This document shows, piece after piece, positions 36,812 to 45,186 of a stretch of DNA of 64,000 bases. The stretch's first letter is position 1. Every line of letters begins with the position of its first letter. The notes beneath the pieces are model-generated. The model ran no database searches, was not told where the DNA came from, and was given only the letters and a program-made list of their open reading frames with translations. Both the position numbers and the translations under genes were made by a program. This DNA comes from Chitinolyticbacter meiyuanensis (GTDB taxonomy: Bacteria > Pseudomonadota > Gammaproteobacteria > Burkholderiales > Chitinibacteraceae), in the NCBI RefSeq assembly GCF_008033135.1, contig NZ_CP041335.1:3415925-3479924 (forward strand), in the 5' to 3' direction.

Positions 36812-37770
36812 CACGGCACCTCCTGTTGTTTGAGTTGCTCGACGTAAGCCGCCAGTTCGGGCGGCAGCGCAGCCTCCAGCTGCAGCGGCGCCTGGGTGAG
36901 CGGATGGCGGAAAGCCAGCTTCCAGGCATGCAGGAACATGCGCTTGAGCCCCTGGCGCACCAATGCCTTGTTCAGCGCGAAATCACCGTACTTCTCGTCA
37001 CCGAGGATGGGATAGCCGGCAGTGGCAAGGTGCACGCGGATCTGGTGCGTGCGGCCGGTCTTGAGCTCGCACTCGACCAGCGCGGCATCCGCCCAGCGTT
37101 CGCGCCGGTAGATCACCGTGTGTGCATCCTGACCGTCCGGCGCAACCCGCACGCGGCGCTCGCCGTCCGGCGTGGTGTACTTGAACAGCTTGTATTTGAG
37201 ATTGCGCTTCTCGTCGGGCCAGGCGCCTTTCACCAGCGCCAGGTAACGCTTGTCGATATCGTGGCCATCGCGCAGCAAATCGTGCATCGCCGTCAGCGCA
37301 CTGCGCTTCTTGGCGACGATCAACAGGCCGGAGGTCTCGCGATCGAGCCGGTGTACCAATTCGAGGAAACGCGCCTGCGGGCGCTGCGCGCGCAACAGCT
37401 CGATCACGCCGAAGCTTACGCCCGAGCCGCCATGCACGGCGATGCCGGCCGGCTTGTCGATCACCAGCAATGCCTCATCCTCGAACACCACGGGCAGCAC
37501 AATGCGCTCGCTTGCTGCGGCGGCCGGCGCCACATCGGGCTTGTCGGCCACGCGCACCGGCGGGATGCGCACCACATCACCAGCCTCCAGCCGCTGCATT
37601 GCATCGGCGCGGCCCTTGTTCACCCGCACCTCGCCGCCGCGGATCAGCTTGTAGACGCGGCTCTTGGGCACGCCCTTGAGCTCACGCAGCAGGAAATTAT
37701 CGAGCCGCTGCCCGGCGCCTTCGCTATCGATGGTGACGAAGGTGACCGACGCTTTGCTAGTCTGTGACAT
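36811..37770 (-). CDS. rluC: 23S rRNA pseudouridine synthase RluC
   Basis: 319 residues from ATG 37770. An S4-like domain opens the protein (GQRLDNFLLRELKGVPKSRVYKLI). The catalytic motif HRLDRETSGLLIVAKK carries the nucleophilic Asp, and RTHQIRVHLATAGYPILGDEKYG is the conserved RluA-family end. The enzyme modifies U955, U2504 and U2580 of 23S rRNA in E. coli numbering. The gene diverges from rne, a very common proteobacterial arrangement. It heads the five-gene minus-strand operon down to motD. The ribosome site is weak. Confidence 0.95.
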   Translation of the reverse strand: MSQTSKASVTFVTIDSEGAGQRLDNFLLRELKGVPKSRVYKLIRGGEVRVNKGRADAMQRLEAGDVVRIPPVRVADKPDVAPAAAASERIVLPVVFEDEALLVIDKPAGIAVHGGSGVSFGVIELLRAQRPQARFLELVHRLDRETSGLLIVAKKRSALTAMHDLLRDGHDIDKRYLALVKGAWPDEKRNLKYKLFKYTTPDGERRVRVAPDGQDAHTVIYRRERWADAALVECELKTGRTHQIRVHLATAGYPILGDEKYGDFALNKALVRQGLKRMFLHAWKLAFRHPLTQAPLQLEAALPPELAAYVEQLKQQEVP

Positions 37771-38383
37771 TGACTTATACTCTGTGGCAGGTTGCAACAT
37801 GACCGGAACGGGTTCGCCAATTCGAACTACGCCGCAGCTTTCGATGTTGCAATGCTTTTCCTGTTCTTTGGCCCTTCCGGCCGTTCACACCTGCGATTAC
37901 TTTCCCGCCGTACCACAGTGTGCCTCTCCCCCGCCGATCCGGCGTCTTTATCTTTCGGGGATTGCTAGCGCGGGTACCGCAGGTAGACCGGCCGGTCAGC
38001 TCAAGCCCAGGAGGCGGTTAACCTTGCTCACCGCAAAAAAGTAGCGATGGTAATTGATTTGTACATGTAACGCACTCACACGGTTTTGGTCCGCGCGATG
38101 GTTTCCCGAGGGAAATCGCCGGGTGGACACAGACGTGGATGCCAGCGCTGAAGCACCCGCCGCACACTGCGTGCCGCAGCCAGCCCTGGACACCCCGGCC
38201 CCAGTCTGCGCTTGTTGCGCAACCACAGAGGAAAGCCCCACCCGATCCCGCGACCGCCTGATTTGATGTCATGGAAACGGCCTGCCCCGCCTGCGTTTGC
38301 GCAATCGGAGTGCGCCTGTCTCCCCGGGTTCCGGTGCCGCCAGCCGGGGCTCCCGCCGTAGCGAGTGCGTGCAGGAGCCTTGA
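37771..38383. promoter_or_regulatory. rluC/rne intergenic region and long rne leader
   Basis: A 613-bp gap between divergent genes. In known species rne has a long 5' untranslated leader through which RNase E limits its own mRNA. The gap fits that, but no specific hairpin or promoter could be assigned with confidence. A palindromic TGTACA and an AT-rich stretch (38035-38070) are the most promoter-like part. No gene was recognised here. Confidence 0.5.
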
Positions 38384-41371
38384 ATGAAACGCATGCTGTT
38401 CAATGCGACGCAAGCCGAAGAGCTGCGCGTTGCCATTGTCGACGGTCAGAAGCTGATCGACCTCGACATCGAGACCGTTGGCAAGGAACAACGGAAATCG
38501 AATATCTACAAGGGTGTCATCACCCGCATCGAGCCCTCGCTCGAGGCCTGCTTCGTCGACTACGGTTGCGAACGCCACGGCTTTCTCCCCTTCAAGGAAA
38601 TCTCCCGCGCCTACCTCACCGAGGGTGATGGCGGCCGCGGCCGCGTTGCCGACCAGCTGCGCGAAGGCCAGGAAGTCATTGTTCAGGTCGAGAAGGACGA
38701 GCGTGGCAACAAGGGCGCGGCGCTGACCACCTACATCAGCCTGGCCGGCCGCTATCTGGTGCTGATGCCGAACAACCCGCGTGGCGGTGGCGTTTCGCGC
38801 CGCATCGAGGGTGAGGAGCGCAACGAGCTGCGCGCGGTGATGGACCAGCTGGTCACGCCGCCCGGCATGAGCCTGATCGCCCGTACCGCCGCCATCGGCC
38901 GCACGGTGGAAGAGCTGCAGTGGGATCTGAACAACTACCTGCTGGAGTTGTGGAACGCCATCGACGGCGCAGCCCGCGCGCAGAAGGGTGCCTTCCTGAT
39001 CTACCAGGAATCGAGCCTCGTCATCCGCGCGATCCGCGATTACTTCCAGCCGGACATCGGCGAAATCCTGATCGACAAGGCGGACATCTTCGAACAGGCT
39101 CGGCAGTTCATGAGCCACGTGATGCCGGCCAACACCGCGCGCGTGAAGTTCTACCAGGACGACGTGCCGCTGTTCTCGCGTTTCCAGATCGAACACCAGA
39201 TCGAATCGGCCTATGCCCGCGAAGTGACACTGCCGTCCGGTGGCGCCATCGTCATCGACAAGACCGAAGCGCTCTATTCCGTCGACGTCAACTCGGCACG
39301 CGCCACCAAGGGCAGCGATATTGAGGAAACCGCGCTCAAGACCAACCTGGAAGCGGCTGATGAAATTGCCCGCCAGATGCGTCTGCGCGATATCGGCGGC
39401 CTGATCGTCGTCGACTTCATCGACATGGAAAACCCGAAGAACCAGCGCGAGGTGGAAAACCGCCTGCGCGAAGCGCTGCACCATGATCGCGCCCGGGTCC
39501 AGACTGGCAAGATCTCGCGCTTCGGCCTGATGGAGCTTTCCCGCCAGCGCCTGCAGCCGTCGCTCGAGGAAACCAGCCACATCACCTGCCCGCGCTGCCA
39601 TGGCAATGGCGTGATCCGCGGCATCGAATCGTCGGCACTGCACATCCTGCGCATCATGCAGGAGGAGGCGATGAAGGAGAACACCGGCGCCGTGCACGCA
39701 CAGGTCCCGGTCGACGTCGCCACTTTCCTGCTGAACGAGAAGCGCGCCGAGATCCACGCGATCGAAGCCCGCCTCAAGGTTGCGGTGGTGCTGATCCCCA
39801 ACATCCACCTCGAAACGCCGAACTACACCATCCAGCGCCTGCGTCACGACGAACTGAACCAGGTCGAAGAAATCCTGCCGTCGTACAAGATGATGGAAAC
39901 GCCGGCCGAGGAAGGCTACCAGCCGGGCCGCGCCAAGGAAGAACAAGCCAAGCGCCCCGAAGCCGCGGTCAAGGGCATCACGCCGATCCAGCCGGCCCCT
40001 GTGTCGGCCCGTGATATCCAGATCGAGCAGCCGAGCATCGCACCGGCAGGCCCGTCGCTGTGGGCCCGTCTCACCGGCTGGTTCCGCAGCCTGACCGAAG
40101 CGCCGCCCGCGCCGGTCGCCGAGCAACCGAAGCGCCAGCAAGGCCAGGGCAACCGCAATGGTCGCCGTGACCGTAACGAGCGCGGTGGTGAGCGTGGTGA
40201 GCGCAATGACCGTGGTCAGCGCAATAATCGTGGCGAACGTACCGAGCGCGGCGAGCGTTCCGGTGAGGAGCGTCAGAACGAGCGTCGCGCCGGCGGCAAG
40301 CCGCGGATCGAGGAAGATCAGCGCAACAACCGCCGCAACGAGCGTCCGGCCCAGCCGGAACGCGCCGAGCGCAACGATGCCCGCGGTGAGCGCCAGGAGC
40401 AGCGCAACGAGCAACGCAACGAAGCGCGCAGCGAGCAGCCCCGTGCCGAGCAGGGCGAACGCCGCCAGCGCGCACCGCGCAACGAGCGCACGCCCAAGCC
40501 TGAGCAGGTCGTCGCCCCGGCAGCGGCCGACGAAGTGATCACCAACGCGGCCACCGCCGAAGTGATTGCCCCGGCCGACGGCCAGGCACCTGCCGCCCAG
40601 GAAGGTCAGGGCGAAGGCCGCAGCCGTCGCCGTCGCGGTCGTCGCGGTGGCGAGCGCCGCGAGCGCGATGCCGAGGGCGTAGCAAATGCAGAAGCCGAAG
40701 GTAGCGATGCCGCCGTGGATGCAGCAGACGACGTCGCTTCGACCAGCACTGCGCTGGCCGTGGTCGAACCCGCCGTACCGGTACCCCCGGTTGCAACCGA
40801 GACCGCCGCAGCACCAGTAGTCGAAGCCGTCGAGCCGGCACCGGTCGTGGTTGAAGCGCCAGCGAGCGAAGCCGTCGTTGAAGCTGCCCCTGCCGTTGTC
40901 GAGGCACAACCGGTGGTGACCGCGGTCGTGGCAGCGGAACCTGCACCGGTTACCGCACCGGCCGTCGAGGAAGCCATTGTGGAGGAACCAGCCGCAGAAG
41001 AAGCGGCAGCCACAGCACCGACGCAGACCGCACTGGCATTCGAAGCGCCTGCCGCCCCCAAGATCGAGGTTGCCGCGCCGGAAGACGTCGGCCTCGTGAT
41101 GGTGGCGACGCGCAACGACGCCGCGCCGGCCCCGGCCGTAGAGGCCACCTCCGCACCATCCCGCCGTCGCCGCAGCGATGTGAAGCGTGGCGCAGGTGCC
41201 GATACCGCGGCAGCCGAGCTGCAACTGGTGGAAACCCGCAACGATGCGACACCGGAAGCGCAAATCGAAGTGCCGAGCGCGGCACCCGCACCACGCCGCC
41301 GCCGCAGTGCCGCCGCCCCGGCACCGCAGGCCAGCGAGCCACTGACCCAGGTCGAGACCAAGGATCAGTAA
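38384..41371 (+). CDS. rne: Ribonuclease E
   Basis: 995 residues from ATG 38384, GGAG six bases upstream. The catalytic half begins [20 protein letters not shown], with the S1 domain at ~35-120, the 5'-sensor, and the catalytic Asp residues in SVDVNSA (~300) and LIVVDFIDM (~343). The zinc-link is CPRCHGNG (~402). The C-terminal half (~530-995) is disordered: an Arg/Asn/Glu-rich RNA-binding tract (~585-720) and an Ala/Val/Glu/Pro-rich tract with a few RRRR clusters, presumably the degradosome scaffold. It starts mRNA decay and processes rRNA. A strong terminator follows. Confidence 0.96.
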   Translation: MKRMLFNATQAEELRVAIVDGQKLIDLDIETVGKEQRKSNIYKGVITRIEPSLEACFVDYGCERHGFLPFKEISRAYLTEGDGGRGRVADQLREGQEVIVQVEKDERGNKGAALTTYISLAGRYLVLMPNNPRGGGVSRRIEGEERNELRAVMDQLVTPPGMSLIARTAAIGRTVEELQWDLNNYLLELWNAIDGAARAQKGAFLIYQESSLVIRAIRDYFQPDIGEILIDKADIFEQARQFMSHVMPANTARVKFYQDDVPLFSRFQIEHQIESAYAREVTLPSGGAIVIDKTEALYSVDVNSARATKGSDIEETALKTNLEAADEIARQMRLRDIGGLIVVDFIDMENPKNQREVENRLREALHHDRARVQTGKISRFGLMELSRQRLQPSLEETSHITCPRCHGNGVIRGIESSALHILRIMQEEAMKENTGAVHAQVPVDVATFLLNEKRAEIHAIEARLKVAVVLIPNIHLETPNYTIQRLRHDELNQVEEILPSYKMMETPAEEGYQPGRAKEEQAKRPEAAVKGITPIQPAPVSARDIQIEQPSIAPAGPSLWARLTGWFRSLTEAPPAPVAEQPKRQQGQGNRNGRRDRNERGGERGERNDRGQRNNRGERTERGERSGEERQNERRAGGKPRIEEDQRNNRRNERPAQPERAERNDARGERQEQRNEQRNEARSEQPRAEQGERRQRAPRNERTPKPEQVVAPAAADEVITNAATAEVIAPADGQAPAAQEGQGEGRSRRRRGRRGGERRERDAEGVANAEAEGSDAAVDAADDVASTSTALAVVEPAVPVPPVATETAAAPVVEAVEPAPVVVEAPASEAVVEAAPAVVEAQPVVTAVVAAEPAPVTAPAVEEAIVEEPAAEEAAATAPTQTALAFEAPAAPKIEVAAPEDVGLVMVATRNDAAPAPAVEATSAPSRRRRSDVKRGAGADTAAAELQLVETRNDATPEAQIEVPSAAPAPRRRRSAAAPAPQASEPLTQVETKDQ

Positions 41372-41381
41372 GCCCACCTCG

Positions 41382-41416
41382 ATGAAAAAGCCGCCGACCC
41401 ACGGCGGCTTTTTCAT
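41382..41416 (+). terminator. Intrinsic terminator of rne
   Basis: The stem AAAAAGCCGCCG / CGGCGGCTTTTT surrounds an ACCCA-type loop, ten bases past the stop. An outer GCCCA/TGGGC pairing extends it. Confidence 0.9.
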
Positions 41417-41483
41417 GGGCGACGGCTGGCTGCATGCGCCCGGCATGAATTAGCATGCGAAAGCAAAAGGACAAGGAGAGCAA

Positions 41484-42281
41484 ATGCGTATCGACGAGGT
41501 GTTCGAGCAGACCCACAAGCTGCCGACTGTGCCCCGCGTGGTTCAGGAGCTGATCAGCAGCTTCGGCCAGGAGGACATCAACGTCAGCGAGATCGCCGAT
41601 CGCATCGCGCTCGACCAGGTGATCACCGCCAAGCTGTTGCGGCTCGCCAACTCGGCCCATTTCGGCGCCAGCCGCAAGATCGGCTCGGCCCATGAAGCCA
41701 TCATCGTGCTCGGCTTCAACACCGTACGCACGCTGGTGGTTGCCTCCGGCGTGACTGGCGCGTTCGTCGCCACGCCGGGTTTCGATCGCCAGCAGTTCTG
41801 GCGCAAGGGCCTGCATGTGGCGCTGGCTGCCCGCGGCATTGCCCAACGCTCGCGCGACAATCGCGAGATCGCCTTCACCTGCGGCTTGCTGCACAGCATC
41901 GGCGAGCTATTGATCCATGTGGTGGAGCCGGAACTCGCGGCCAAGATCGACCGATCGGTCGCCACCGGCAGTGATCGCATCAAGCTGGAATCGAGCAACC
42001 TCGGTTTCACCTATCTGGAGCTGGGCGCCGAACTGGCCCGGCGCTGGAATTTCCCGGAAACCATCCAGCAGGCCATCGCCGAACAACAGGACGCAGCACC
42101 GAGCTCGCGGCTGTCGGCACTGCTGCAGCTGGCTCTTGCCGCCACTGCCGCGGAAGGCGGAGATGCCCCGGTCTGGCCCACGGCGGCGCTCGAGCTGCTG
42201 CAGCTGCCGGCCGCCGAGCTCGACGCCCTGCTGCCCACGCTCGAGCTGCACGATCCAGAGCTCGAAGAGATGTTGCTGTAA
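41484..42281 (+). CDS. HDOD-domain protein
   Basis: 265 residues; a strong AAGGAGAG lies upstream of ATG 41484. The single HDOD domain occupies ~1-210: LPTVPRVVQELI at the start, the helix IADRIALDQVITAKLLRLANSA, LGFNTVRTLVV and CGLLHSIGELLIHVV. HDOD proteins lack the metal-binding HD residues and act as non-catalytic signalling or scaffold modules, often in motility and c-di-GMP networks. No output domain is attached. It stands alone between rne and an ABC binding-protein gene. Confidence 0.9.
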   Translation: MRIDEVFEQTHKLPTVPRVVQELISSFGQEDINVSEIADRIALDQVITAKLLRLANSAHFGASRKIGSAHEAIIVLGFNTVRTLVVASGVTGAFVATPGFDRQQFWRKGLHVALAARGIAQRSRDNREIAFTCGLLHSIGELLIHVVEPELAAKIDRSVATGSDRIKLESSNLGFTYLELGAELARRWNFPETIQQAIAEQQDAAPSSRLSALLQLALAATAAEGGDAPVWPTAALELLQLPAAELDALLPTLELHDPELEEMLL

Positions 42282-42405
42282 TCCCGGCGCGCCGGCCGGC
42301 GGCGCTAGGGTTATGCCTAATTGTTGCACCGCACGGTGCTGCCTAGTCTGCGACCATACTTACAACGGCGGCCCTTGCCGCCCACTTCCATCAGGAGACA
42401 GCGCC

Positions 42406-43155
42406 ATGCGCAAGATGAATCGCCTTCTCGCCGGCATCGCCGGCCTGGTACTGGTTGCCGGTACCGCCGCTGCCGCTGGCAAGACCTACCAGGTGGCGTC
42501 CGATGCGGCCTATGCGCCGTTCGAGTCGCTGAACAGCAAGCAGGAAGTGGTCGGTTTCGACGTTGACGTGCTGACCGCCGTCGCGGCCAAGGGCGGCTTC
42601 GCGGTGAAGTTCCACAACACCCCGTGGGAAGGCATCTTCGCCACGCTCGGCACCGGTGATCGCGACATCGTCTCCTCGGCCGTCACCATCACCGAAGAGC
42701 GCAAGCAGACCATGGATTTCTCCGACCCCTACTTCGAGGCCAAGCAGCTGATCGCTGTGCCGGCCGCCAGCAAGATCGCCAAGTTCGCCGATCTGAAGGG
42801 CAAGAAGGTCGGCGTGCAGACCGGCACCACCGGCGACGAAGTGGTGCAGAAGCTGCTGGGCAAGACCAATCCCAACATCAAGCGCTTCGAATCGACCCCG
42901 CTCGCACTGCAGGAACTGCTGTCCGGCGGCGTCGACGCCGTGGTCGCCGACAATGGCGTGGTGGTGAACTTCATCGCCAACAACAAGGGCGCCAAGATGA
43001 AGACGCTGGACGACGCCAGCTTCGCCAAGGAGTACTACGGCTTCGCGGTGAAGAAGGGCAACAAGGATCTGCTGACCAAGATCAACAAGGGCCTCGCCAC
43101 CATCAAGGCCGACGGCACCTACGACAAGATCTACAAGAAGTACTTCGGCAACTGA
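42406..43155 (+). CDS. Amino-acid ABC transporter substrate-binding protein
   Basis: 249 residues from ATG 42406, with CAGGAG nine bases upstream. A signal peptide ends near AAA|GKTYQVASD. The SBP_bac_3 fold is clear: AAYAPFESLNSKQEVVGFDVDV, SAVTITEERKQTMDFSDPYF, VGVQTGTTGDEVVQK and DAVVADNGVV. The Arg/Asp pair that clamps amino acids is present in the TITEERK and DNG regions, supporting glutamine/glutamate- or basic-amino-acid-type substrates. An attenuator-like terminator separates it from the permease gene. Confidence 0.93.
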   Translation: MRKMNRLLAGIAGLVLVAGTAAAAGKTYQVASDAAYAPFESLNSKQEVVGFDVDVLTAVAAKGGFAVKFHNTPWEGIFATLGTGDRDIVSSAVTITEERKQTMDFSDPYFEAKQLIAVPAASKIAKFADLKGKKVGVQTGTTGDEVVQKLLGKTNPNIKRFESTPLALQELLSGGVDAVVADNGVVVNFIANNKGAKMKTLDDASFAKEYYGFAVKKGNKDLLTKINKGLATIKADGTYDKIYKKYFGN

Positions 43156-43178
43156 TGTAACGCGGTCATCGCCGCCCG

Positions 43179-43216
43179 GAAGCGCAACCTATAACGAGGT
43201 TGCGCTTCTTGTTTTT
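43179..43216 (+). terminator. Intercistronic terminator between binding protein and permease genes
   Basis: A perfect 12-bp stem GAAGCGCAACCT / AGGTTGCGCTTC with a six-base loop is followed by TTGTTTTT. It probably lets the binding protein be made in excess over the permease. Confidence 0.88.
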
Positions 43217-43242
43217 GCACTGGCTTACTTACAAAAAAAGAC

Positions 43243-44043
43243 ATGGATTTCATTCAATTCTGGCAGGGTGTCCAACAGAACGTGCCGCTGTTCGAGCATT
43301 TCCAGCTGCAGATGATCTGGGAATACCGCGAGCTGTTCTGGCAGGGCATCAAAATGACCTTGCTGATCACCGTGGTCGCGGTGGTACTGGGCACGCTGAT
43401 CGGCCTGGTGATGGGCATGGCGCGGCTCGCCGACGTGCGCCACGGCCCGTGGAAATATCCGCTGATCGTGCTGGTGCGCTGGCCGGCCACCGCCTACGTC
43501 ACCTTTTTTCGCGGCACGCCGCTGTTCGTGCAAATCCTGCTGATCCATTTCGCGCTGATGCCGCTGCTGGTGCATCCCACCGATGGCCTGCTGATCAGTG
43601 GGGAACTCGCCGGCACGCTGCGCCAGGAATACGGTGCGTTCATGTCCGGCCTGATGGCGCTGACGCTGAACGCTGGCGCCTACATCACCGAGATCTTCCG
43701 CGCCGGCATCCAGTCCATCGCCAAGGGCCAGTTCGAGGCCAGCCGCTCGCTGGGCATGAACTACTGGCAGACGATGCGCTTCATCATCGTGCCGCAGGCC
43801 TTCCGCCGCATGCTGCCGCCGCTCGGCAACGAGGCCATCATGCTGCTGAAGGACAGCTCGCTGGTCTCCGCCATCGGCCTGACCGAGCTCGCTTACGCGG
43901 CACGTACCGTGGCTGGCGCCTATTCGCGCTACTGGGAGCCCTACCTCACCATCTCCTTCCTCTACCTGGGGCTGACGCTGTTGATGGCCTGGGGCGTGCA
44001 CGCGATGGAGAAACACTTTAAGGCCAGTGGCGGTATCCATTGA
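43243..44043 (+). CDS. Amino-acid ABC transporter permease
   Basis: 266 residues from ATG 43243. Five or so membrane helices and the conserved ATPase-contact (EAA) loop are seen (EASRSLGMNYWQTMRFIIVPQAFRRMLPPLGNEAIMLLKDSSL), along with TFFRGTPLFVQ. This is a HisM/GlnP-family inner-membrane permease. An insertion before the EAA loop (LVHPTDGLLISGELAGTLRQEYG) lengthens one periplasmic loop. The ATPase gene is not in the window, so the complex needs a subunit encoded elsewhere. The ribosome site is weak. Confidence 0.92.
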   Translation: MDFIQFWQGVQQNVPLFEHFQLQMIWEYRELFWQGIKMTLLITVVAVVLGTLIGLVMGMARLADVRHGPWKYPLIVLVRWPATAYVTFFRGTPLFVQILLIHFALMPLLVHPTDGLLISGELAGTLRQEYGAFMSGLMALTLNAGAYITEIFRAGIQSIAKGQFEASRSLGMNYWQTMRFIIVPQAFRRMLPPLGNEAIMLLKDSSLVSAIGLTELAYAARTVAGAYSRYWEPYLTISFLYLGLTLLMAWGVHAMEKHFKASGGIH

Positions 44044-44063
44044 GCGATTGAATACTCGCGAGT

Positions 44064-44104
44064 TGAACAAAAACGGGTAGGCAACGCCTTCCCGTTTTTG
44101 TTTG
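44064..44104. terminator. Bidirectional intrinsic terminator
   Basis: ACAAAAACGGG and CCCGTTTTTGT flank an inner GGC-N3-GCC stem, giving A- and T-runs on both sides between the convergent permease and mltG genes. Confidence 0.87.
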
Positions 44105-44115
44105 TTGCGCCGCTG

Positions 44116-45186
44116 TCAGCGCCTGCGGATGTACTGGTTCACCGCGCGGTTGTGCTCACCAAGCGTCTCGGAGAAGTGCGAACTGCCGTCGCCACGGGCC
44201 ACAAAATACAGCGCCTTCGATGGCGCCGGCTGCGCGGCCGCCATCAACGCGGCGTTGCCCGGCATGGCGATGGGGGTGGGTGGCAGGCCAGCGCGGGTAT
44301 AAGTGTTGTACGGCGTATCGGTCTGCAGATCCTTCTTGCGCAGGTTGCCATCGAACTGCTCGCCCAGGCCGTAGATCACGGTGGGGTCGGTCTGCAACCG
44401 CATGCCGATGCGCAACCGGTTCTCGAATACGCTGGCGACCATGGGTCGGTCCGCCTCGGCACCGGTTTCCTTCTCGACGATGGAGGCCATGATCAGCAAC
44501 TCGTACGGCGTTTTCAGCGGCGTATCCTCGCGTCGCAGCTTCCAGGCGAGCGCCAGCTGATCATTGAGCCGTGTGTGCGCGCGCCGCAGCAGCTCCAGGT
44601 CCGAGCCACCGACGGCGATGAAATAGGTGTCCGGGAAGAACTGCCCCTCCAGGCCCGGCGCGGCGATATCCAGCGCTACGCGCAGCTCGTCGTCGCTCAT
44701 CAGCGCGGCATCGGCCCTGAGCTTGGCCTGCGCGGCCAGCGCCGCCCGCAGCTGCCGCCAGTTCCAGCCCTCGATCACCGTGAATGCGATCTGGCTGGCC
44801 TCGCCACGGGCGATCTTGCCCAGGAGCTCCAACAGCGAGGTCGGTTGCTTCAGCTCGTAGATGCCGGCCTTCAGGCGGGTGTCCTCACCGGTAGCCCGCG
44901 CCAGCAGGCGGAACACCGCCGGATATTCGATCACGCTTTGTTGCGCCAGCTGCGCCGCGGTGGCGCGCACCGAGCCCGGGCCCACGGTCAAGGTGACCGG
45001 GTAGCTCAATGGCAGCGGTCGGTTGACATACCACCAGGCCGCGGCCGCAGCGGCCATGAGGCCGAGCAGCACCAGCAACAACAGGTTGCGCAGGGTGCGC
45101 AGCAAGCCGCCCTTACTCGGCTTCGTCGCCCGACGTGACGGGCGGGAGGGGGTCTTGGTCTTCACCGGAGTCTTGCGGGCGGCCAC
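44116..45186 (-). CDS. mltG: Endolytic murein transglycosylase MltG
   Basis: 356 residues from GTG 45186, with AGGT six bases upstream. A basic cytoplasmic tail (~1-28) and one membrane helix (LLLLVLLGLMAAAAAAWWYV) precede a LysM-like region and the YceG domain. The catalytic Glu lies in MASIVEKETG; NRLRIGMRLQTDPTVIYG and GLPPTPIAMPG complete the signature. The enzyme cuts nascent peptidoglycan strands at the membrane. The start lies 74 bases inside the end of dinG, so the two genes share coding sequence in different frames. In many genomes mltG is next to tmk/holB instead. Confidence 0.93.
   Translation of the reverse strand: MAARKTPVKTKTPSRPSRRATKPSKGGLLRTLRNLLLLVLLGLMAAAAAAWWYVNRPLPLSYPVTLTVGPGSVRATAAQLAQQSVIEYPAVFRLLARATGEDTRLKAGIYELKQPTSLLELLGKIARGEASQIAFTVIEGWNWRQLRAALAAQAKLRADAALMSDDELRVALDIAAPGLEGQFFPDTYFIAVGGSDLELLRRAHTRLNDQLALAWKLRREDTPLKTPYELLIMASIVEKETGAEADRPMVASVFENRLRIGMRLQTDPTVIYGLGEQFDGNLRKKDLQTDTPYNTYTRAGLPPTPIAMPGNAALMAAAQPAPSKALYFVARGDGSSHFSETLGEHNRAVNQYIRRR

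Noticed and set aside
38018..41446. A 1142-codon open frame on the strand opposite rne
   Set aside because: It mirrors the GC-rich, repetitive rne sequence, shows low-complexity Gly/Ala/Leu/Arg text without a domain, and rne itself is unmistakable.
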